The notes under the pieces: generated by a model
The model's database searches: none
Told to the model about the DNA's origin: nothing
The model's input: the letters and a program-made list of their open reading frames with translations, nothing else
Part shown: in pieces, positions 1-8,924 of the stretch
How the letters are laid out: the number at the start of each line of letters is the position of its first letter
Position numbering within the stretch: position 1 is the stretch's first letter
Assembly (NCBI RefSeq): GCF_029227915.1
Contig: NC_079885.1
Span: forward strand, 15,573,001-15,637,000
Source of the DNA: Hydractinia symbiolongicarpus
Lineage: Eukaryota; Cnidaria; Hydrozoa; Anthoathecata; Hydractiniidae
Length of the DNA stretch: 64,000 nt
Direction: 5' to 3'
Translations under genes and position numbers: made by a program

Positions 1-268
1 GAAAATGGCGATGTAGTAACTTTGCTAATTAACTTTGTCATATGAAAATTAAGTCGGAAAGCACCCTAGATTTCCTTCGTTGGAACTTTTTACCGGAAAT
101 CATAAAGCGCATGGTTGTCGTAATTAATGGATAGCGCTTGAAATGAGCTTTCAAATGCACATAAAAACGACCTATTTCGGATGATCCAGTCAAGAAATAT
201 GACCTTTAAAGTTTAAACCATTTTCGATGTAATGTGCTAATAAATCGTAGATATCTGCCCGTTTGTTT
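1..268 (+). repeat. 5S spacer, type A, truncated by window start
   Basis: This is the distal part of a type A spacer. It shows the A markers tagtaactttgc, tcggaaagcacc, ggttgtcgtaattaatgg, aaaacgacc and tttaaacc, and ends in the promoter-proximal segment of copy 1. The TATA-like element is at 238-245. It equals 55196-55463 except that base 108 is C here and its counterpart 55303 is A. Confidence 0.9.
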
Positions 269-387
269 GTTTACGACCATACCACGATGAACTCACCTGT
301 TCTCGTCCGATCACGGAAGTTAAGCATCGTCGGGCCGGGATAGTACTTGGATGGGGGACCGCCTGGGAACTCCCGGTGTCGTAGGCT
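269..387 (+). rRNA. 5S rRNA: 5S rRNA gene, copy 1 (T3, T25)
   Basis: Complete gene of 119 nt with closing helix I pairing bases 1-9 with 110-118. It has T3, which makes U3-G116 a wobble pair, and T25 in place of A25 in loop B/helix III territory. T25 is shared only with copies 68 and 98. Type A spacer upstream. Confidence 0.97.
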
Positions 388-837
388 ATTGACTTTTTCA
401 CGTTACATTATTTATCATTACGACTGTGACGTATCTTTTTTACGAAATAGCCGCTGAGTAAATCAAGAAAGAGACATGATTAGAAGTTGCTTTCCCTTCA
501 AAACGGCTACGATCTGGCAGCAATAAATGCGCCAAGTCGCAAATGAATGGATTACGAGCGTCAGACAAAAAAAATGGCGATGTAGTTAATTTGCTAATTA
601 ACTTTGTCATATGAAAATTAAGTCTGAAAGTACCCTAGATTGCCTTCGTTGGAACTTTTTACCGGAAATCTTAAAGCGCATGGTTGTCGTAATTAATCGA
701 TAGCGCTTGAAATGAGCTTTCAAATGCACATAAACACGACCTATTTCGGATAATCCAGTCAAGAAATATGACCTTTAAAGTTTAAACCATTTTCGATGTA
801 ATGTGCTAATAAATCGTAGATATCTGCCCGTTTGTTT

Positions 838-956
838 GTCTACGACCATACCACGATGAACACACCTGTTCTCGTCCGATCACGGAAGTTAAGCATCGTT
901 GGGCCGGGATAGTACTTGGATGGGGGACCGCCTGGGAACTCCCGGTGTCGTAGGCT
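838..956 (+). rRNA. 5S rRNA: 5S rRNA gene, copy 2 (T63)
   Basis: Complete gene, T63 allele (CATCGTTGGG in place of CATCGTCGGG). Type B spacer upstream with an A8 tract. Counterpart of copy 99. Confidence 0.97.
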
Positions 957-1406
957 ATTGACTTTTTCACGTTACATTATTTATCATTACGACTGGGACG
1001 TATCTTTTTTACGCAATAGCCGCTGAGTAAATCAAGAAAGAGACATGATTAGAAGTTGCTTTCCCTTCAAAACGGCTACAATCTTGCTGCAATAAATGCG
1101 CCACGTCGCAAATAAATGGATTACGAGCGTCAGACAAAGAAAATGGCGATGTAGTTACTTTGATAATCAACTTTGTCATAATAAAATTAAGTCGGAAAGC
1201 ACCCTAGATTTCCTTCGTTGGAACTTTTTACCGGAAATCATAAAGCGCATTATTGTTGTCAAGAATCGATATCGCTTAAAAAGAGCTGTCAAACGCACAT
1301 AAACACGACCTATTTCGAATGATCCAGTCAAGAAATATGACCTTTAAAGTTTGAACCATTTTCGATGTAATGTGCTAATAAATCGTAGATATCTGCCCGT
1401 TTGTTT

Positions 1407-1525
1407 GTCTACGACCATACCACGATGAGCACACCTGTTCTCGTCCGATCACGGAAGTTAAGCATCGTCGGGCCGGGATAGTACTTGGATGGGGGACCGC
1501 CTGGGAACTCCCGGTGTCGTAGGCT
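1407..1525 (+). rRNA. 5S rRNA: 5S rRNA gene, copy 3 (G23)
   Basis: Complete gene, G23 allele (ATGAGCACACC). Type C spacer upstream has the private change cgatatcgc that removes a chance stop codon. Counterpart of copy 100. Confidence 0.97.
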
Positions 1526-1975
1526 ATTGACTTTTTCACGTTACATTATTTATCATTACGACTGTGACGTATCTTTTTTACGAAATAGCCGCTGAGTAAA
1601 TCAAGAAAGAGACATGATTAGAAGTTGCTTTCCCTTCAAAACGGCTACGATCTGGCAGCAATAAATGCGCCAAGTCGCAAATGAATGGATTACGAGCGTC
1701 AGACAAAGAAAATGGCGATGTAGTAACTTTGCTAATTAACTTTGTCATATGAAAATTAAGTCGGAAAGCACCCTAGATTTCCTTCGTTGGAACTTTTTAC
1801 CGGAAATCATAAAGCGCATGGTTGTCGTAATTAATGGATAGCGCTTGAAATGAGCTTTCAAATGCACATAAAAACGACCTATTTCGGATGATCCAGTCAA
1901 GAAATATGACCTTTAAAGTTTAAACCATTTTCGATGTAATGTGCTAATAAATCGTAGATATCTGCCCGTTTGTTT
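1526..1975 (+). repeat. 5S spacer, type A representative
   Basis: Type A spacers carry tagtaactttgc, catatgaaaattaagtcgg, aatcataaagcgcatgg, attaatggatagcg, cataaaaacgacc, cggatgatcc and tttaaacc, and lead into a gene starting GTTTACG. Members upstream of copies 1, 4, 7, 11, 19, 26, 32, 49, 56, 58, 63, 64, 68, 79, 86, 88, 93, 94, 98, 101, 104, 108 and 110. Apart from the T tracts behind the preceding gene and the TATA-like element before the next, I see nothing gene-like on either strand. Confidence 0.88.
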
Positions 1976-2094
1976 GTTTACGACCATACCACGATGAACA
2001 CACCTGTTCTCGTCCGATCACGGAAGTTAAGCATCGTCGGGCCGGGATAGTACTTGGATGGGGGACCGCCTGGGAACTCCCGGTGTCGTAGACT
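1976..2094 (+). rRNA. 5S rRNA: 5S rRNA gene, copy 4 (T3, A117)
   Basis: Complete gene. T3 with G117A, which turns the U2-G117 wobble of helix I into a U2-A117 pair. Counterpart of copy 101. Type A spacer upstream. Confidence 0.97.
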
Positions 2095-2544
2095 ATTGAC
2101 TTTTTCACGTTACATTATTTATCATTACGACTGTGACGTATCTTTTTTACGAAATAGCCGCTGAGTAAATCAAGAAAGAGACATGATTAGAAGTTGCTTT
2201 CCCTTCAAAACGGCTACGATCTGGCAGCAATAAATGCGCCAAGTCGCAAATGAATGGATTACGAGCGTCAGACAAAAAAAATGGCGATGTAGTTAATTTG
2301 CTAATTAACTTTGTCATATGAAAATTAAGTCTGAAAGTACCCTAGATTGCCTTCGTTGGAACTTTTTACCGGAAATCTTAAAGCGCATGGTTGTCGTAAT
2401 TAATCGATAGCGCTTGAAATGAGCTTTCAAATGCACATAAACACGACCTATTTCGGATAATCCAGTCAAGAAATATGACCTTTAAAGTTTAAACCATTTT
2501 CGATGTAATGTGCTAATAAATCGTAGATATCTGCCCGTTTGTTT
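2095..2544 (+). repeat. 5S spacer, type B representative
   Basis: Type B spacers usually have an uninterrupted A8 or A9 tract before tggcgatgtag where other types have AAAGAAAA. They also carry ttaatttgc, tctgaaagtacc, tagattgcc, aatcttaaagcgc, attaatcgatagcg and cggataatcc, and lead into a GTCTACG gene that usually has T63. The stretch after a B gene is also distinct (gactgggacg, acgcaatag, aatcttgctgc). Members upstream of copies 2, 5, 9, 12, 57, 59, 65, 87, 89, 95, 99, 102, 106 and 112; copies 42 and 72 have a B spacer without the A-tract. Confidence 0.87.
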
Positions 2545-2663
2545 GTCTACGACCATACCACGATGAACACACCTGTTCTCGTCCGATCACGGAAGTTAAG
2601 CATCGTTGGGCCGGGATAGTACTTGGATGGGGGACCGCCTGGGAACTCCCGGTGTCGTAGGCT
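2545..2663 (+). rRNA. 5S rRNA: 5S rRNA gene, copy 5 (T63)
   Basis: Complete gene, T63 allele. Type B spacer upstream. Middle member of an A-B-C trimer (copies 4-6). Confidence 0.97.
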
Positions 2664-3113
2664 ATTGACTTTTTCACGTTACATTATTTATCATTACGAC
2701 TGGGACGTATCTTTTTTACGCAATAGCCGCTGAGTAAATCAAGAAAGAGACATGATTAGAAGTTGCTTTCCCTTCAAAACGGCTACAATCTTGCTGCAAT
2801 AAATGCGCCACGTCGCAAATAAATGGATTACGAGCGTCAGACAAAGAAAATGGCGATGTAGTTACTTTGCTAATCAACTTTGTCATAATAAAATTAAGTC
2901 GGAAAGCACCCTAGATTTCCTTCGTTGGAACTTTTTACCGGAAATCATAAAGCGCATTATTGTTGTCAAGAATCGATAGCGCTTAAAAAGAGCTGTCAAA
3001 CGCACATAAACACGACCTATTTCGAATGATCCAGTCAAGAAATATGACCTTTAAAGTTTGAACCATTTTCGATGTAATGTGCTAATAAATCGTAGATATC
3101 TGCCCGTTTGTTT
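2664..3113 (+). repeat. 5S spacer, type C representative
   Basis: Type C spacers have gtcataataaaattaag in place of gtcatatgaaaattaag, then gcattattgttgtcaag, aatcgatagcgcttaaaaag, gctgtcaaacgc, ttcgaatgatcc and tttgaacc, and lead into GTCTACG. This is the commonest type, for example upstream of copies 3, 6, 10, 15, 16, 18, 23, 29, 35, 46, 48, 52, 55, 62 and 67 and their later duplicates. The spacers of copies 28, 34, 45, 51, 53 and 60 have an A-like left part joined to a C right part. No gene is seen. Confidence 0.86.
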
Positions 3114-3232
3114 GTCTACGACCATACCACGATGAGCACACCTGTTCTCGTCCGATCACGGAAGTTAAGCATCGTCGGGCCGGGATAGTACTTGGATGGG
3201 GGACCGCCTGGGAACTCCCGGTGTCGTAGGCT
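3114..3232 (+). rRNA. 5S rRNA: 5S rRNA gene, copy 6 (G23)
   Basis: Complete gene, G23 allele. Type C spacer upstream with gctaatcaac. Confidence 0.97.
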
Positions 3233-3682
3233 ATTGACTTTTTCACGTTACATTATTTATCATTACGACTGTGACGTATCTTTTTTACGAAATAGCCGCT
3301 GAGTAAATCAAGAAAGAGACATGATTAGAAGTTGCTTTCCCTTCAAAACGGCTACGATCTGGCAGCAATAAATGCGCCAAGTCGCAAATGAATGGATTAC
3401 GAGCGTCAGACAAAGAAAATGGCGATGTAGTAACTTTGCTAATTAACTTTGTCATATGAAAATTAAGTCGGAAAGCACCCTAGATTTCCTTCGTTGGAAC
3501 TTTTTACCGGAAATCATAAAGCGCATGGTTGTCGTAATTAATGGATAGCGCTTGAAATGAGCTTTCAAATGCACATAAAAACGACCTATTTCGGATGATC
3601 CAGTCAAGAAATATGACCTTTAAAGTTTAAACCATTTTCGATGTAATGTGCTAATAAATCGTAGATATCTGCCCGTTTGTTT

Positions 3683-3801
3683 GTTTACGACCATACCACG
3701 ATGAACACACCTGTTCTCGTCCGATCACGGAAGTTAAGCATCGTCGGGCCGGGATAGTACTTGGATGGGGGACCGCCTGGGAACTCCCGGTGTCGTAGGC
3801 T
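3683..3801 (+). rRNA. 5S rRNA: 5S rRNA gene, copy 7 (T3)
   Basis: Complete gene, T3 allele. Type A spacer upstream. Confidence 0.97.
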
Positions 3802-4252
3802 ATTGACTTTTTCACGTTACATTATTTATCATTACGACTGTGACGTATCTTTTTTACGAAATAGCCGCTGAGTAAATCAAGAAAGAGACATGATTAGAAG
3901 TTGCTTTCCCTTCAAAACGGCTACGATCTGGCAGCAATAAATGCGCCAAGTCGCAAATGAATGGATTACGAGCGTCAGACAAAAAAAAATGGCGATGTAG
4001 TTAATTTGCTAATTAACTTTGTCATATGAAAATTAAGTCTGAAAGTACCCTAGATTGCCTTCGTTGGAACTTTTTACCGGAAATCATAAAGCGCATGGTT
4101 GTCGTAATTAATGGATAGCGCTTGAAATGAGCTTTCAAATGCACATAAAAACGACCTATTTCGGATGATCCAGTCAAGAAATATGACCTTTAAAGTTTAA
4201 ACCATTTTCGATGTAATGTGCTAATAAATCGTAGATATCTGCCCGTTTGTTT
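3802..4252 (+). repeat. 5S spacer, type A' (B-left / A-right chimera)
   Basis: The left part has B markers (A9 tract, ttaatttgc, tctgaaagtacc, tagattgcc) and the right part has A markers (aatcataaagcgcatgg, attaatggatagcg, aaaacgacc, then GTTTACG). The switch lies between about 4057 and 4085, inside a stretch the two types share. The same chimera precedes copies 105, 109 and 111. It is 451 bp because of the A9 tract. Confidence 0.85.
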
Positions 4253-4371
4253 GTTTACGACCATACCACGATGAACACACCTGTTCTCGTCCGATCACGG
4301 AAGTTAAGCATCGTCGGGCCGGGATAGTACTTGGATGGGGGACCGCCTGGGAACTCCCGGTGTCGTAGGCT
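4253..4371 (+). rRNA. 5S rRNA: 5S rRNA gene, copy 8 (T3)
   Basis: Complete gene, T3 allele, behind the B/A chimeric spacer with an A9 tract; 570 bp from copy 7. Confidence 0.97.
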
Positions 4372-4821
4372 ATTGACTTTTTCACGTTACATTATTTATC
4401 ATTACGACTGTGACGTATCTTTTTTACGAAATAGCCGCTGAGTAAATCAAGAAAGAGACATGATTAGAAGTTGCTTTCCCTTCAAAACGGCTACGATCTG
4501 GCAGCAATAAATGCGCCAAGTCGCAAATGAATGGATTACGAGCGTCAGACAAAAAAAATGGCGATGTAGTTAATTTGCTAATTAACTTTGTCATATGAAA
4601 ATTAAGTCTGAAAGTACCCTAGATTGCCTTCGTTGGAACTTTTTACCGGAAATCTTAAAGCGCATGGTTGTCGTAATTAATCGATAGCGCTTGAAATGAG
4701 CTTTCAAATGCACATAAACACGACCTATTTCGGATAATCCAGTCAAGAAATATGACCTTTAAAGTTTAAACCATTTTCGATGTAATGTGCTAATAAATCG
4801 TAGATATCTGCCCGTTTGTTT

Positions 4822-4940
4822 GTCTACGACCATACCACGATGAACACACCTGTTCTCGTCCGATCACGGAAGTTAAGCATCGTTGGGCCGGGATAGTACT
4901 TGGATGGGGGACCGCCTGGGAACTCCCGGTGTCGTAGGCT
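4822..4940 (+). rRNA. 5S rRNA: 5S rRNA gene, copy 9 (T63)
   Basis: Complete gene, T63 allele. Type B spacer upstream. Confidence 0.97.
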
Positions 4941-5390
4941 ATTGACTTTTTCACGTTACATTATTTATCATTACGACTGGGACGTATCTTTTTTACGCAA
5001 TAGCCGCTGAGTAAATCAAGAAAGAGACATGATTAGAAGTTGCTTTCCCTTCAAAACGGCTACAATCTTGCTGCAATAAATGCGCCACGTCGCAAATAAA
5101 TGGATTACGAGCGTCAGACAAAGAAAATGGCGATGTAGTTACTTTGCTAATCAACTTTGTCATAATAAAATTAAGTCGGAAAGCACCCTAGATTTCCTTC
5201 GTTGGAACTTTTTACCGGAAATCATAAAGCGCATTATTGTTGTCAAGAATCGATAGCGCTTAAAAAGAGCTGTCAAACGCACATAAACACGACCTATTTC
5301 GAATGATCCAGTCAAGAAATATGACCTTTAAAGTTTGAACCATTTTCGATGTAATGTGCTAATAAATCGTAGATATCTGCCCGTTTGTTT

Positions 5391-5509
5391 GTCTACGACC
5401 ATACCACGATGAGCACACCTGTTCTCGTCCGATCACGGAAGTTAAGCATCGTCGGGCCGGGATAGTACTTGGATGGGGGACCGCCTGGGAACTCCCGGTG
5501 TCGTAGGCT
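5391..5509 (+). rRNA. 5S rRNA: 5S rRNA gene, copy 10 (G23)
   Basis: Complete gene, G23 allele. Type C spacer upstream. Confidence 0.97.
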
Positions 5510-5959
5510 ATTGACTTTTTCACGTTACATTATTTATCATTACGACTGTGACGTATCTTTTTTACGAAATAGCCGCTGAGTAAATCAAGAAAGAGACATG
5601 ATTAGAAGTTGCTTTCCCTTCAAAACGGCTACGATCTGGCAGCAATAAATGCGCCAAGTCGCAAATGAATGGATTACGAGCGTCAGACAAAGAAAATGGC
5701 GATGTAGTAACTTTGCTAATTAACTTTGTCATATGAAAATTAAGTCGGAAAGCACCCTAGATTTCCTTCGTTGGAACTTTTTACCGGAAATCATAAAGCG
5801 CATGGTTGTCGTAATTAATGGATAGCGCTTGAAATGAGCTTTCAAATGCACATAAAAACGACCTATTTCGGATGATCCAGTCAAGAAATATGACCTTTAA
5901 AGTTTAAACCATTTTCGATGTAATGTGCTAATAAATCGTAGATATCTGCCCGTTTGTTT

Positions 5960-6078
5960 GTTTACGACCATACCACGATGAACACACCTGTTCTCGTCCG
6001 ATCACGGAAGTTAAGCATCGTCGGGCCGGGATAGTACTTGGATGGGGGACCGCCTGGGAAGTCCCGGTGTCGTAGGCT
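5960..6078 (+). rRNA. 5S rRNA: 5S rRNA gene, copy 11 (T3, G102)
   Basis: Complete gene. T3 plus C102G (GGGAAGTCCC), a change private to this copy next to helix V. Its counterpart copy 108 lacks it, so it arose after that duplication or was erased there. Confidence 0.96.
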
Positions 6079-6529
6079 ATTGACTTTTTCACGTTACATT
6101 ATTTATCATTACGACTGTGACGTATCTTTTTTACGAAATAGCCGCTGAGTAAATCAAGAAAGAGACATGATTAGAAGTTGCTTTCCCTTCAAAACGGCTA
6201 CGATCTGGCAGCAATAAATGCGCCAAGTCGCAAATGAATGGATTACGAGCGTCAGACAAAAAAAAATGGCGATGTAGTTAATTTGCTAATTAACTTTGTC
6301 ATATGAAAATTAAGTCTGAAAGTACCCTAGATTGCCTTCGTTGGAACTTTTTACCGGAAATCTTAAAGCGCATGGTTGTCGTAATTAATCGATTGCGCTT
6401 GAAATGAGCTTTCAAATGCACATAAACACGACCTATTTCGGATAATCCAGTCAAGAAATATGACCTTTAAAGTTTAAACCATTTTCGATGTAATGTGCTA
6501 ATAAATCGTAGATATCTGCCCGTTTGTTT

Positions 6530-6648
6530 GTCTACGACCATACCACGATGAACACACCTGTTCTCGTCCGATCACGGAAGTTAAGCATCGTTGGGCCGGG
6601 ATAGTACTTGGATGGGGGACCGCCTGGGAACTCCCGGTGTCGTAGGCT
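6530..6648 (+). rRNA. 5S rRNA: 5S rRNA gene, copy 12 (T63)
   Basis: Complete gene, T63 allele. Type B spacer upstream with an A9 tract and cgattgcgc; 570 bp from copy 11. Confidence 0.97.
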
Positions 6649-7098
6649 ATTGACTTTTTCACGTTACATTATTTATCATTACGACTGGGACGTATCTTTT
6701 TTACGCAATAGCCGCTGAGTAAATCAAGAAAGAGACATGAATAGAAGTTGCTTTCCCTTCAAAAAAGCTACGATCTGGCAGCAATAAATGCGCCACGTCG
6801 CAAATAAATGGATTACGAGCGTCAGACAAAGAAAATGGCGATGTAATTACTTTGCTAATTAACTTTGTCATATGAAAATTAAGTCTGAAAGTACCCTAGA
6901 TTGCCTTCGTTGGAACTTTTTACCGGAAATCTTAAAGCGCATTATTGTCGTAATTAATGGATAGCGCTTGAAATGAGCTTTCAAATGCACATAAACACAA
7001 CCTATTTCGGATAATCCAGTCAAGAAATATGACCTTTAAAATTTAAACCATTTTTGATGTAATGTGCTAATAAATCGTAGATATCTGCCCGTTTGTTT
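6649..7098 (+). repeat. 5S spacer, type E representative
   Basis: Type E combines cattattgtcgtaattaatgg with cataaacacaacc, aaaatttaaacc and tttttgatgtaatg. It precedes T63 genes: copies 13, 14, 22, 43 and 73. Copies 14 and 22 share the extra markers tgcctttcttgg and acaacctttttcgg and lie eight units (4552 bp) apart, which suggests they were once in register. Confidence 0.82.
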
Positions 7099-7217
7099 GT
7101 CTACGACCATACCACGATGAACACACCTGTTCTCGTCCGATCACGGAAGTTAAGCATCGTTGGGCCGGGATAGTACTTGGATGGGGGACCGCCTGGGAAC
7201 TCCCGGTGTCGTAGGCT
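7099..7217 (+). rRNA. 5S rRNA: 5S rRNA gene, copy 13 (T63)
   Basis: Complete gene, T63 allele. Type E spacer upstream. Confidence 0.97.
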
Positions 7218-7667
7218 ATTGACTTTTTCACGTTACATTATTTATCATTAGGACTGGGACGTATGTTTTTTACGCAATAGCCGCTGAGTAAATCAAGAAA
7301 GAGACATGATTATAAGTTGCTTTCCCTTCAAAACGGCTACAATCTTGCTGCAATAAATGCGCCACGTCGCAAATAAATGGATTACGAGCGTCAGACAAAG
7401 AAAATGGCGATGTAGTTACTTTGCTAATTAACTTTGTCATATGAAAATTAAGTCTGAAAGTACCCTAGATTGCCTTTCTTGGAACTTTTTACCGGAAATC
7501 TTAAAGCGCATTATTGTCGTAATTAATGGATAGCACTTGAAACGAGCTTTCAAATGCACATAAACACAACCTTTTTCGGATAATCCAGTCAAGAAATATG
7601 ACCTTTAAAATTTAAACCATTTTTGATGTAATGTGCTAATAAATCGTAGATATCTGCCCGTTTGTTT

Positions 7668-7786
7668 GTCTACGACCATACCACGATGAACACACCTGTT
7701 CTCGTCCGATCACGGAAGTTAAGCATCGTTGGGCCGGGATAGTACTTGGATGGGGGACCGCCTGGGAACTCCCGGTGTCGTAGGCT
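7668..7786 (+). rRNA. 5S rRNA: 5S rRNA gene, copy 14 (T63)
   Basis: Complete gene, T63 allele. Type E spacer upstream with tgcctttcttgg, shared with copy 22. Confidence 0.97.
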
Positions 7787-8205
7787 ATTGACTTTTTCAC
7801 GTTACATTATTTATCATTACGACTGTGACGTATCTTTTTTACGAAATAACCGCTGAGTAAATCAAGAAAGAGACATGATTAGAAGTTGCTTTCCCTTCAA
7901 AACGGCTACGATCTGGCAGCAATAAATGCGCCAAGTCGCAAATGAATGGATTACAAGCGTCAGACAAAGAAAATGGCGATGTAGTTACTTTGCTAATTAA
8001 CTTTGTCATAATAAAATTAAGTCGGAAAGCACCCTAGATTTCCTTCGTTGGAACTTTTCACCGGAAATCATAAAGCGCATTATTGTTGTCAAGAATCGAT
8101 AGCGCTTAAAAAGAGCTGTCAAACGCACATAAACACTACCTATTTCGAATGATCCAGTCAAGAAATATGACCTTTAAAGTTTGAACCATTTTCGATGTAA
8201 TGTGC

Positions 8206-8213
8206 TAATAAAT
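8206..8213 (+). promoter_or_regulatory. TATA-like upstream element of 5S gene (copy 15; present in nearly every unit)
   Basis: TAATAAAT lies at -31 to -24 from the gene start, at the same spacing in almost all units. A TATA-like box near -30 contributes to TFIIIB placement on 5S genes in several eukaryotes; that role is inferred here. Exceptions: copy 37 reads TAATTAAT, and copies 42 and 72 read TAAAAAAT. Confidence 0.65.
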
Positions 8214-8285
8214 CGTAGATATCTGCCCGTTTGTTTGTCTACGACCATACCACGATGAACACACCTGTTCTCGTCCGATCACGGA

Positions 8286-8300
8286 AGTTAAGCATCGTCG
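8286..8300 (+). promoter_or_regulatory. Internal control region, box A (copy 15)
   Basis: Gene positions 50-64, AGTTAAGCATCGTCG, correspond to the 5S box A of the TFIIIA-type internal promoter. It is nearly invariant across the array except for the C63/T63 dimorphism; copy 21 has C57T, and copies 40/70 and 49/79 alter T62. Confidence 0.8.
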
Positions 8301-8302
8301 GG

Positions 8303-8308
8303 CCGGGA
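8303..8308 (+). promoter_or_regulatory. Internal control region, intermediate element (copy 15)
   Basis: Gene positions 67-72, CCGGGA, correspond to the intermediate element. The same bases form one strand of helix V with TCCCGG at 103-108. Copies 37, 38, 39 and 69 have A69 here, and copies 42 and 72 have T67. Confidence 0.75.
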
Positions 8309-8315
8309 TAGTACT

Positions 8316-8333
8316 TGGATGGGGGACCGCCTG
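8316..8333 (+). promoter_or_regulatory. Internal control region, box C (copy 15)
   Basis: Gene positions 80-97, TGGATGGGGGACCGCCTG, correspond to box C, the main TFIIIA contact in 5S genes. Most animal genes I know read GGATGGGAGACC; here G88 is standard and only copy 36 has A88. Copies 41/71, 63/93, 64/94 and 88 carry changes in this box. Confidence 0.8.
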
Positions 8334-8361
8334 GGAACTCCCGGTGTCGTAGGCTATTGAC

Positions 8362-8366
8362 TTTTT
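8362..8366 (+). terminator. Pol III terminator, T5 tract (copy 15; conserved in the array)
   Basis: GACTTTTTCACG begins shortly after the gene, with T5 starting six bases beyond gene position 119. An oligo-T run on the non-template strand ends RNA polymerase III transcription. The tract is kept in every unit I read, including copy 21, where the base before it changed from C to A. Confidence 0.88.
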
Positions 8367-8403
8367 CACGTTACATTATTTATCATTGCGACTGTGACGT
8401 ATC

Positions 8404-8409
8404 TTTTTT
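8404..8409 (+). terminator. Second T tract (T6), possible backup terminator (copy 15)
   Basis: A T6 run in gtatcttttttacg starts about 48 bases past the gene end, in all spacer types. It could catch polymerases that read through the T5 tract. One unit (after copy 13) has gtatgttttttacg, still T6. The backup role is inferred. Confidence 0.5.
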
Positions 8410-8805
8410 ACGAAATAGCCGCTGAGTAAATCAAGAAAGAGACATGATTAGAAGTTGCTTTCCCTTCAAAACGGCTACGATCTGGCAGCAATAAATGCGC
8501 CAAGTCGCAAATGAATGGATTACAAGCGTCAGACAAAGAAAATGGCGATGTAGTTACTTTGCTAATTAACTTTGTCATAATAAAATTAAGTCGGAAAGCA
8601 CCCTAGATTTCCTTCGTTGGAACTTTTTACCGAAAATCATAAAGCGCATTATTGTTGTCAAGAATCGATAGCGCTTAAAAAGAGCTGTCAAACGCACATA
8701 AACACGACCTATTTCGAATGATCCAGTCAAGAAATATGACCTTTAAAGTTTGAACCATTTTCGATGTAATGTGCTAATAAATCGTAGATATCTGCCCGTT
8801 TGTTT

Positions 8806-8924
8806 GTCTACGACCATACCACGATGAACACACCTGTTCTCGTCCGATCACGGAAGTTAAGCATCGTCGGGCCGGGATAGTACTTGGATGGGGGACCGCC
8901 TGGGAACTCCCGGTGTCGTAGGCT
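8806..8924 (+). rRNA. 5S rRNA: 5S rRNA gene, copy 16 (reference allele)
   Basis: Complete gene identical to copy 15. Type C spacer upstream; the spacer behind it has cacgtttcat in place of cacgttacat. Confidence 0.97.

Larger units (their letters stand above)
1..6361 (+). repeat. 6.36-kb segment repeated 55.2 kb downstream, first copy
   Basis: Copies 1-11 and their spacers match 55196-61557 at an offset of 55,195 bp before the first A-tract and 55,196 bp after it. Rare markers shared by both include T25 in copies 1 and 98, A117 in copies 4 and 101, cgatatcgc before copies 3 and 100, and the A9 tract before copies 8 and 105. Differences noticed: base 108 (C here), A8 versus A9 in the first A-tract, and base 6061 (G here). 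The match fails just after 6361. Confidence 0.88.
8237..8355 (+). rRNA. 5S rRNA: 5S rRNA gene, copy 15 (reference allele)
   Basis: 5S rRNA is the small RNA of the large ribosomal subunit; in eukaryotes RNA polymerase III makes it with TFIIIA. This copy has the commonest allele (28 identical copies) and serves as reference. Start and end were set by the nine-pair helix I, GTCTACGAC with GTCGTAGGC, plus one 3' base. Helix II pairs CGATG with CATCG (17-21/57-61), helix III CTGT with ACGG (29-32/45-48 register), and helix V CCGGGA with TCCCGG (67-72/103-108). Box A, intermediate element and box C sit at 50-64, 67-72 and 80-97. A T5 terminator follows. Type C spacer upstream. Mature ends could differ by a base or two. 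Confidence 0.98.

Noticed and set aside
204-219. AT-rich palindromes CTTTAAAG and GTTTAAAC upstream of each gene as an operator
   Set aside because: Short AT palindromes are common by chance, type C units break the second one (GTTTGAAC), and no regulator context exists.
427-433. TGACGTA, a CRE-like site behind many genes
   Set aside because: It is a short match expected by chance, is lost in B units (gggacgta), and lies downstream of a Pol III gene with no Pol II gene nearby.
388-837. tRNA, U1, U2, U6 or SL gene in the spacer
   Set aside because: I saw no T-arm motif such as GGTTCGAATCC, no U6, U1 or U2 5' signature and no convincing Sm site on either strand. The nearest Sm-like run, aactttttacc, lacks the required flanks.
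1096-1302. 68-codon open frame in the spacer before copy 3
   Set aside because: It is open only because this unit has cgatatcgc in place of cgatagcgc, which removes a TAG present in other type C units. The frame is closed in sister units, has no recognisable domain and lies in Pol III spacer.
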